Of a stretch of 64,000 bases of DNA, positions 56,500-64,000 are shown in pieces. The stretch is from Sphaerosporella brunnea (taxonomy: Eukaryota; Ascomycota; Pezizomycetes; Pezizales; Pyronemataceae). Positions within the stretch are counted from its first letter, which is position 1. Each line of letters opens with the position of its first letter. The position numbers and the translations under genes were made by a program. The stretch is from positions 99,347 to 163,346 of the forward strand of contig VXIS01000073.1 in the NCBI GenBank assembly GCA_008704415.1, in the 5' to 3' direction. Under the pieces are notes generated by a model. It saw nothing but the letters and a program-made list of their open reading frames with translations. It had not been told where the DNA came from and made no database searches.

Positions 56500-57575
56500 G
56501 ATGTATACCCAGCCTGCGGATATAAAAGACCGTGCGCTTTCCCGTCTAGAGGATGCGCATTCTGGCTATGCAGTGACTCGCAGACTGACCCAGGATCCGA
56601 CACGTGGTGCCGCGCGGCTGAATGCTTGGGAAACAACAAGGAGGCCTACGACGCCGAGCCTTTTGGCTTCGCCGCTGGCCTTGAGTTGGCACACCGCAGT
56701 GCCACGGTCAGGAAAAGCCTCAACGGCAAGGTCAACCTGTTTACCGACGGGCCAGCGGCCATGAAACGCCTACGGCACGACGGACCAGGCCCTGGACAGT
56801 GGGTGATGCCACGCATAGTGCATGCGCAGGAAGCCCTCCAGGAGCTAAGATGAGCCGCTGAATACCGCTAGCTCCCAGGCCACAAGGACATCCCCGATAA
56901 CGCGATGGCCGACCGATAGCAACAGTCGCCGCGCAGAGGCGCCTCGTCACATTCCCACACAGCCACGTCGTATCGCTGGCCCACATTAGTCGCAGCGTCA
57001 CAATCGCCAAACCCCGAGACCGCAACGCGCGGCTGGCACAGCAGTGCAGATCCAGAGACTATGACCAACTGACGAAGAGGTGGGACGCCAAGGCAGCGAA
57101 AGCCCCCAAAGCCCTGGCTTCAGGTTACTGCCAACTACAGCGCCACGAAGCACTGGCGGCCTCGTATCTGTTCTGGACAAACAGAAAGATGGCCGACAAA
57201 TATGGTTCTGCGGCGAGGCGCCACGACAAACGGGCGAGCACCGCTTTAAGAGGTGCGCACGACGGCGCAGTGTCATGCGGGACAACACACCCCGATCAAG
57301 AGCATCAAGGCGGACGAACGCTGCACGGTGGCCATTTTGGATTTCCTTGCGATCACCAAAGTGGGCAGATGGCCAGCGAAGCCATAAAATGTTTTTGACT
57401 GATTATGTAGCCTGTTTCCTTTGTCCGAATACACGCTTCTCCTTTGTCGTCTCCTATGATCTCTGCTACGTTGTTCGCTTGAGACACGCCCGTCTGTGGG
57501 CACATGAGGCTCAAGGGTAGTCCTCTTTTCACTCATCTGTATGTCATGGCCGCAAGCGGCCGAATAAATTATAAT
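56500..57575 (+). mobile_element. 5'-truncated LINE: RNase H domain to 3' end, decayed
   Basis: The RNase H domain starts in one frame (LSRLEDAHSGYAVTRRLTQD, about 56,537-56,600) and shifts to another (NNKEAYDAEPFGFAAGLELA; then LFTDGPAAMKRLRHDGPGPG, about 56,735-56,800). The KEAYDAE glutamate and the FTD aspartate are catalytic-type residues of RNase H. From 57,080 a 3' Cys/His region (IWFCGEAPRQTGEHRFKRCA) matches the corresponding part of the other LINEs. The element closes with a GGCCGCAAGCGGCC stem (57,548-57,561) and AATAAATTATAATCAAAAC. RT and everything upstream are missing. It is related to, but not the same copy lineage as, the LINEs at 6,480 and 62,970. Confidence 0.82.
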
Positions 57576-58635
57576 CAAAACAAAACAAAGACCGTGCGGT
57601 TATTACAAGACCTCTGCCGCGAAACGCTTATCGAACCCAATGCATAAATACTAGTTTGATGTTGCTCCAAGTAGCAGCGGACTCCAGGCTTGTGTGGGAA
57701 GAAGCAGGTGCAAAGGTGATTACCCGACGTCAGGGAGCGGGTATTCTCTGGTGCCGTGTCGGTAAATTCACTGCAGCAGTTTTTGTTCAAGATATAAAGG
57801 ACCCAAGTTCATGCTGGATTGTATTTGTTTTTGAGACCTACTTTTCGTAAGATGAGGCTTCTGAAATACGGTCACAGTTTTTGCCCCGCAAAAACATCCG
57901 CGGCCGAATTTTGTCCCGAAAACACACCGCCGGCTACAGTGAGGATGGTATTCCATATTGTCTTACGAACTGCCCCCGGCGGCCTGTGACCTTCCACCAT
58001 CAGCGCACGCTACAGTATAGGGCGTGGGAGACCAGGGACTATTGCAGAGGGCGTATGAGTTCCGGCAATTGTGGAGAATTGACAACCCTGCGTGGCAGGC
58101 TGTGTCGTGCCGATGTCAGCAACGCAGATATGGCCCTTGTAAGTCACTCTCTCGAGGTCGCCGCTTGTCTGAGTTTTGAAAACAACTGCCGTGCAACAGG
58201 ACGTCTGGAACATGACAACGTATGGTGGCCACGATACCTCAACCTTGATGTGTGCGGAGGCCAGCATCGACCTCGCGGACCTCGGTTGTACGCTATTCAA
58301 CCCGTAGTTGCCGCTGTCCGGGTTGGAAACTCGACCGCGCTGTGATCGAGCGGTGTACAACTCCCGGAACGGAAGATGTGGCCTTCAGGCTCCCCTAGCC
58401 TCAACTCTATCGAGAAGGGCTGGCCGCTCACCGATACCATGATTGATGCCAAATGATCAGCGCCTCTATTCGGACGCATACTGCGGCGTTCGTAGTGCTG
58501 GCACGGCGGTCAGGTTGGGACAACATGGACGGTATCATCGGCAGGAGAGCTAACATGGTAAATGCCGAGGGAGGGCCTACACGTTATTGAGCTCTTGTAA
58601 AACGACCCTCCACCACGTCGCTGGGCGCTTAGGTA
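57576..58635. other. No supported gene
   Basis: A 154-codon plus frame (57,881-58,345) and an overlapping 116-codon minus frame are open. Neither shows a motif. Confidence 0.4.
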
Positions 58636-58959
58636 GAACGGAAAAACAAAAAGAAGATGAACGCACCGGGATTCGAACCCGGATTTGCCTATCGGACTCC
58701 AGTATCTTTGCAAGGCACTGAAGGGCGGCACGCTCTACCGTTGAGCTATGCGAACTTGGGATGTTGTCAGAAACTTTCGATGTTGTCAGAAACTTTCAAA
58801 GCCTCATGTAGATCAGGTTCGTTGTGACCCTTTGGTCCCAGGATGGAATCATGTTATTGTTCTGATTGGCGGATATTATTCTGCGTCTTTCGTCCTGCCC
58901 ACCCCCGCGTTTTCTCAATTTTCTCACATTTACGTATAACACCCCTCGGCGAAGCCCGG
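58636..58959 (-). repeat. Duplicated block containing a tRNA-like gene, copy 1
   Basis: It aligns with 59,599-59,906 over its whole length with few differences. This copy has an extra 21-bp direct duplication (GATGTTGTCAGAAACTTTC, 58,759-58,797). Both copies carry the tRNA-like gene in the same place and orientation, so the block moved or duplicated as a unit. It may be a tRNA-derived SINE or a local segmental duplication. Confidence 0.85.
58658..58755 (-). tRNA. tRNA-like gene, isotype unassigned, with an extra hairpin (copy 1)
   Basis: On the minus strand the A box TAGCTCAACGG (D stem GCTC/GAGC) and a perfect B box GGTTCGAATCC (58,669-58,679) are correctly placed. The T arm is a 5-bp CCGGG/CCCGG stem. 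A T5-G-T5 stretch right after the gene is a good Pol III terminator. The acceptor pairs GTTCGCA with TGCGTTC and has two T-T mismatches (positions 2:71 and 3:70). Between the D and T arms, the 7-bp stem CTTCAGT/ACTGGAG (58,717-58,723 and 58,697-58,703) encloses 13 nt, making the gene 98 nt long. That hairpin may be an intron in the anticodon loop, so I could not read an anticodon safely. Confidence 0.6.
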
Positions 58960-59209
58960 CGAGCGCCCGTGGCCAACGACAACACTGGGTTGCAGGTGGC
59001 GTTGCGCAACCCCGTGAACTAGAGCTCTGCATACCAGCGCGCCGACACAAATGACGAAGGTGAGGTTTTCAAACTATCGTACCATCGCGGTGATGGGTTG
59101 ACGCTATGGACATCGCATGATTGCAGTTAGATTCGATCGAATCGTGACTGGCAGCCTGCTGCACATATGCTTAGGCGCGGACGACTCACGTCAGGAAAAT
59201 ACCTTCTGC

Positions 59210-59286
59210 ACCCGTAGACTCGAGCGGGCTCGTGCTCGGATATGGAGCTTTGTGCTCCAGCTGGCTCCGCTCGTGCGCAACACTAG
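59210..59286 (+). repeat. Possible hAT-like terminal fragment
   Basis: The sequence GACTCGAGCGGGCTCGTGCT, GCTCCAGCTGGCTCC and CGCACAACACTAG-like right edge resembles the GCTCGAG subterminal repeats and inverted TAGTG terminus of the family at 43,347. It is weaker than the other fragments. Confidence 0.35.
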
Positions 59287-59598
59287 CATAGATAGGTTGG
59301 TGATTACAAAGTAGTCGTAGTGGAGAGGGTTGCGTCTCTACCAGCTCAACCTGCAAAGATGTTTGAAACATAATCAGGTTCGAAACATTTACAATGGGAA
59401 CCAGTGTGCAGGTCTTCTTACCCGCAGCACAATCAGAGAAACAGTACGGATGGGACAGCGATTGTGAGTTCTTGATGCGACATGATTTGCATCTAGATAT
59501 GCGGTACTAGGTGCCAACATCGGAACAGTGGGTGAAGCGAACTACCGGGTTACCCGCCCGGCCGGCTGTCCAGGTATTCACTATAACCGGAACTCGAA

Positions 59599-59906
59599 GA
59601 ACGGAAAAACAAAAAGAAGATGAACGCACCGGGATTCGAACCCGGATTTGCCTATCGGACTCCAGTATCTTTGCAAGGCACTGAAGGGCGGCACGCTCTA
59701 CCGTTGAGCTATGCGAACTTGGGATGTTGTCAGGAACTTTCAAAGCCTCTTGTAGATCAGGTTCGTTGTCACCCTTTGGTCCCCAGGATGGAATCCTGTT
59801 ATTGTTCTGATTGGCGGATATTATTCTGCGTCTTTCTTCCTGCCCACCCCCGGTTTTTCTCGATTTTCTCACATTTACATATGACACCCCTCGGCGAAGC
59901 TCGGCT
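59599..59906 (-). repeat. Duplicated block containing a tRNA-like gene, copy 2
   Basis: A partner of 58,636-58,959, in the same orientation and about 960 bp away. It differs by a few substitutions and lacks the extra 21-bp duplication. The match ends near CGGCGAAGCTCGGC. Confidence 0.85.
59621..59718 (-). tRNA. tRNA-like gene, isotype unassigned, with an extra hairpin (copy 2)
   Basis: By eye identical across all 98 positions to copy 1, including both acceptor mismatches, the hairpin between the D and T arms, the A and B boxes and the oligo-T terminator. Perfect conservation, while the flanks have drifted slightly, may mean selection or gene conversion on the tRNA part, or simply a recent duplication. 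Confidence 0.6.
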
Positions 59907-60907
59907 TTCATTTTTATTCTTTGGAATCCGGTCGGTTGGCCAGCGTTTCAATATTGTCGTCACTTCACGGCACTGGGAATGCGATACGCCAAGTAACAAT
60001 TCATCCACAAGGGAATGACCTTGGGAACGGATGACCAAGTGCGAGCGTACCCGGGCAACCACACAACCCGATCCCCGCCTGCCAGTAGGAGTGCGGAGTC
60101 ACGCTAACTGAACGATTCTCCGGCTGCTTCATTCGGCACCCCGATTGTGATTTGGAGGAATCATGCACGCGAATGGAACCACCACGGAGTGGAGGATCGC
60201 TGCCGAATATCGCTGCAGGTGACTTGCAAAAGGGCGGCCTTATGTTCCACCCCAGACGGTGATCCGCGTGACCATTCCATGATGGAAAGAAAATAGCTCA
60301 ACGCGGGTTACTAAGAACACTGGCTGGACGTCCTGCCCTCCGCATCGACTCACCTTGCTTCCCACGAGAGCAACAGCGCGCTGCTTGGTGCCCACATCGA
60401 AGGATTCGAAGCCATGGATCAGCAACTCATGCTGAATACGGCAAGCTTCTCCACGCCCGCTCTTGGCCCGTTGGACAATTTTCGGATGCCTGGACAACCT
60501 GGACTCGTATCACATTGCGCCTGCGAGCGCACTTCCACCACCGGAACCATCACAAAATAACAGTGGCGCTTTCGAGTCACTTCACACTCCAACTGTTGAT
60601 TGATACGCGTGTATCAGGGTTAACTACTGCCTCTGCCGCAAGCAAAACCGTCGCTGCCAAGGTATCAGTCATAGCCCTAATTGGAACCCTTTTGGGTTCG
60701 CCGCGCGATTATTTAACAATCAGCATCAACCCTGATGAACAACCAACACGTTCAACACACAAAGCACAGCAATGACAACTGCGCGACTCGCACTTGTCAC
60801 GGCGATGAGCGGTTGTGAACCGCAAAGCCTCCGAGAGCCCTTCCGTCTCTCGGCCGAGCTGGCAACCCTGCAGAGGATTACAGACAATGCTCGGGGTGCT
60901 TGTAAGA
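59907..60907. other. No supported gene
   Basis: Short frames only, for example minus 60,240-60,497 (85 codons) and plus 60,515-60,775 (86 codons). None is recognisable. Confidence 0.4.
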
Positions 60908-60915
60908 CCCCTCGC

Positions 60916-61139
60916 CAGTGTTCCTAATAGCCAGCCCGAGCGTCGAATTGATCAAAAAGACGGGCGTGCTGTCTGGGCTGCCGGCTACCTCTGGCTGGCT
61001 GGCGTGCTTCCAGCGGATGCACGGAGTAAAAGATGCTTGGCAGCCCGGCAGGTCGACTTTATTTGAGACAGCCGGGCTGTTGCCTTTTGCCAGCCCGGCC
61101 GCACATCTGGGCTTTAAGGGCCGGCTATTGGGAACACTG
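60916..61139. mobile_element. hAT-type MITE, CAGTGTTCC family, copy 2
   Basis: Ends CAGTGTTCCTAATAGCCAGC and, inverted, CAGTGTTCCCAATAGCCGGC. It is flanked by CCCCTCGC (60,908-60,915) and CCCCTTGC (61,140-61,147), an 8-bp duplication with one mismatch. The interior of 224 bp carries GGGCTGCCGGC/GCCCGGC repeats like copy 1 at 44,586. It encodes nothing. Confidence 0.9.
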
Positions 61140-61147
61140 CCCCTTGC

Positions 61148-61997
61148 TGCTTGAGAATACGGCCTCGATCTAACGAAGCTGTGACAGTCCACATCGTCGA
61201 ACACCCCATAGCGTTCATCGAAGAGAACGCCAGGAAGCCGAACAGAGGTACATCGCACTCTGGTTGCAGTGGTGGGTGGCAAAGCCTAACATGGGCGTGG
61301 GCTACCCCGCCCAAGAATTCCACTAGGTGTTCCATCGCACCTGGAAACACATTACCGCATGACGTGCCACCCCCGGAAAGGGTCAAGAAAAGAAGCGCGA
61401 AAATGCGAAGCCCAAGATATGGAGTGTCCCGTTCTTGAAAAACCTTTTGAACAGGTCCATGGGTGGTCGCTGCAGTGCCCATTCTGCCGCGCGACAGAGG
61501 GATCCCTTCCTTCACAAGCCTGGCCGCCATGCGGTGCCATTTCAAACTTAAAAAGGACAACGGCGATCATGCCTGGGACGGCGTGATGGACTCTTATCTG
61601 CTGGTCCATTTTGAGCAGTCTGGCACGCAGCAAACATAGGCGAGATTTAGAGGACGGTCAAGATGGAGATGGGCTACGATGTGGTGAGATAATGTCCTGA
61701 TTGAGCTTCTTGGGATTGGTTTCCTGGCATCAATAACATTTCTTGTTTTTATCAGTTTGTTCCTTAATCCCAGGATGTTCGTACGGAATTGTTCAAAATC
61801 GCCGCGTGATGGACTGTGTCTCAACACCGCCGTAGATGAAATGTAAATGAACAAATCCCCGAAGGAACACGACGCCGGGACAGATGTCTCAGTACAGTTG
61901 ACTATTGTACAACACCAACTCTACAGGATGGTGCATCACCGGTCACCAGTGAACTCCTAAAGTGAAAACCAGAGGCGTTTGTCACGGTCACTGTGTC
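61148..61997. other. No supported gene
   Basis: Overlapping frames of up to 148 codons (minus 61,114-61,560) are without motifs, and the longest starts inside the MITE. Confidence 0.4.
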
Positions 61998-62005
61998 TCT
62001 GCAAC

Positions 62006-62959
62006 CAGGGTTGTCAGTAGCCAGCCGGCCGGCGCGGCTGGGCTGGGCTTTGAATGGCTGCCTTGGCAGCCGGGCTGGGCTATTTGGGCTGCAGCCATCG
62101 AACGGCTGCAGCCGGCTTCTTCACGGGGCGACGTGGAGAGTTTGCTACTGCGGATAGACGGCATTCGCGTTGAAAATAGAACGAGCGCACACCCGATACT
62201 AGTAAAAGAAACAGCACCCCTCTTCGGCTGACAAAAAAAAAATACAATTGCGAGCCGGGAAAAAAGGCAGATTAAGACACAACGCGGGCGGGGAAAAACG
62301 GCAGATGAAGAGACAATCCGGCCGGGCGGTGGGCCCTGAACTCAGACTCCGACTCCTGCGCTAGAAGTGGGTCTACCAGTGCCTACTGCTCCTGATGGCC
62401 CCGGCATGGCGGTATAGGGAGGGAAGGCAGGGTGCTGAGTGTGTTAAAGTGGTCCATTATTGCGCAATGATTGACGGGTCTCGGTGTTGAAGCGCCGTGC
62501 GCTCTCGTGTGCAGTGCGCTTTCATGATTGGCACTCGCCATTGAATTGGCACTGGCCATTGAATTGAGAGGTTCGGGTTTGAGGGTTTCGTGGTTGAACT
62601 GCTTGTACATAGCTTCTCTCCTTCCGACTCTGGTGCTTGAGACCAGACGACACAATAAACCACAACTTCCTGGCGTGCTTCTCTCTCTCTCTGTCTGAGT
62701 CCCCGAGTATCCTGACGGATCTCCGGTCTTTCCGCGGCGCCTCCGAACCGAACCTCGTTCAAGACTCGCAACTTGAAGGGGTGGGGAACGACCGTGGGGT
62801 ACTAGTATATCGCTCACTGACGATCACTCGATGTTGCAGCCGTTGCAGCCTGGCCGGCCGGCCGACGCGGCTGGCTACTTAAAAAGCCGGCGCGGCTGGC
62901 TGGGCTATGAAGCCAGCCGCGCAAAGGCTGGCTATTTCGGCCGGCTACTGACAACCCTG
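62006..62959. mobile_element. hAT-type element with perfect 8-bp target duplication, CAGGGTTGTCAGTAGCC family
   Basis: Ends CAGGGTTGTCAGTAGCCAGC and, inverted, CAGGGTTGTCAGTAGCCGGC. Flanks TCTGCAAC (61,998-62,005) and TCTGCAAC (62,960-62,967) are identical. Both ends carry GCCGGC/GGCTGGCT repeats. The 954-bp interior has a 144-codon minus frame (62,383-62,817) with an internal SMASAN repeat but no transposase motif, so the element is non-autonomous. A related right end lies at 580-631. It sits directly upstream of the LINE fragment that starts near 62,970. Confidence 0.92.
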
Positions 62960-62969
62960 TCTGCAACCG

Positions 62970-64000
62970 ACCGAAATATAGCATCTCAACAGCGTGCTCT
63001 ACTAACAGAAACATATCGACTGTTGTAACGGAAAGCAACCCAAACTTCTCATCCGGTAAGATTGATCCATTCTCTGTGCTCAACCAACGGCCACCCTTCT
63101 GTGAGGCTGGCCTGACAGACGCAACTACCATTCTGGCTGGCCGACAACGACGCTGCGCCAGTCGGCTAGCAGCCGCTCGCGAAAACACCCCATCGGACAA
63201 ACGCATACGTAAATCTCTCGCAAGGACGCCGCCCCCCTCACTGGCGACCACGACGTGTAGGCGCCTAATGAAATTCTTCGCCAACAACTCCTTCAGAGAA
63301 CCCCCTCGCACTGCACCCCCGTCCACGATTGCCCCGCGGCTAGCTGTGGCCATACCTGGCCAACCTCAGGCGATCGAAACGACCGTGAGCTCCTGCGCTA
63401 CCCACTAGGCCGCGCGGTCATTGAGCCGGAAGACGGCGCCCTTCAGTCGGTGATCATGTGGCAGGAGCCTACCAACAGCGCGATTGCTGCCTACTCACAC
63501 AGGTCCAGGCTCGATGATGCTCAGGCCGACCTTCAACGGCTCCACGACCTCAAGCCAGGACCGGGCCAGTGGATCATCCCTGTAATCGCTCGCGCAGAAC
63601 GCTCCCTTTCGAAGCCGGAAATTTCGCTGGACACCAGGTCACAAGTAATTTTCAGGCAACGACTAGGCCAATCGCATTGCCGAGGAAGCCGCCAATCGAC
63701 AGTACCAACCAAGGCTCAACACCACATCGCTCGCCCACATTGCCAGCAATGTCACGTTGGCCAAGCGACAAGTCCGCGAGAAATGGCTTGCTGAACACCA
63801 CCGGCCTAACAGCTACTACAAGAGAGCTAAAGGAAACAGGGTCTCCTCCAAGACCAGAAAACCCCTGGTAGCATGTTTCTTCCAACTCACGCTGCAAAAG
63901 GCCCCAACCACCCGCTGCCTTTCTATCATCGCGCGCCGCGAAGATGACAGGTGCTGTTTCTGCGTGTCCACGCCAAACCATCTCTTCAAGACGTGCCGGA
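62970..64000 (+). mobile_element. LINE fragment (post-RT region, RNase H, 3' region), runs off the window
   Basis: The frame from about 63,076 reads FCEAGLTDATTILAGRQRRC and ASRLAAARENTPSDKRIRKS, the connection segment between RT and RNase H in Tad/I-like LINEs. RNase H residues follow (DDAQADLQRLHDLKPGPGQW, 63,510-63,570; compare the second LINE at about 56,740-56,800). Then come HIARNVTLAKRQVREKWLAE-type residues and HHRPNSYYKRAKG, and at the edge a Cys/His region (DDRCCFCVSTPNHLFKTCR). Frames shift several times, so it is dead. The left edge is next to the hAT element; whether that element inserted into the LINE or beside it cannot be told. Confidence 0.8.

Overview
The window looks like a gene-poor, repeat-rich stretch of a fungal nuclear genome, most likely a basidiomycete. 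The evidence is a fungal-type (FunK1) protein kinase, several decayed Tad/I-like LINEs with an RNase H domain, a fungal-style Copia retrotransposon head, many short non-autonomous DNA transposons with hAT-type 8-bp target duplications, and introns of about 50 to 57 nt with GTAAG donors. No bacterial operons, ribosome-binding sites, rRNA or CRISPR arrays were seen. Most open reading frames are short, overlap on both strands and show no family signature. I left these out or described them as stretches without a supported gene.

Layout. 1-6.4 kb is mostly anonymous DNA with a small Cys-rich reading frame carrying one in-frame stop (824-1039). 6.48-8.41 kb is a 5'-truncated LINE (RT, RNase H, 3' tail). 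15.9-26.3 kb holds several copies of two GC-rich mobile families (called R and G here), a tandem relic of an unrecognised gene family (17.2-19.2 kb), and a two-exon coiled-coil gene (20.15-21.85 kb, minus) whose coil is split by an R element. 26.7-28.1 kb (minus) and 32.6-33.4 kb (plus) are two decayed copies of one modular gene of unknown function. 30.08-30.69 kb is the C-terminal end of a hAT transposase. 34.7-36.1 kb is the left end of a Copia element: LTR, a primer site matching the initiator tRNA anticodon half, and a broken gag with a zinc knuckle. 36.26-36.64 kb is a three-copy 125-bp tandem repeat.

The only intact long gene is the FunK1 kinase at 38,073-40,352 (minus). After it come dispersed DNA transposons with recognisable ends and target duplications (43.3, 44.6, 45.6, 52.7, 60.9 and 62.0 kb), a diverged tandem duplication (50.6-51.6 kb), a second copy of the acidic-tail relic family (54.9-55.6 kb), a second LINE (56.5-57.57 kb), two identical tRNA-like genes inside a duplicated block (58.6 and 59.6 kb), and a third LINE running off the right edge (from about 62.97 kb).

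Apart from the kinase, and possibly the tRNA-like genes, I see no set of genes working together. The interest lies in the transposon families, in the unrecognised duplicated genes that have been carried, split and eroded among them, and in the tRNA-like gene with an extra hairpin in its anticodon region. All family names were assigned by eye from motifs; no database search was run.
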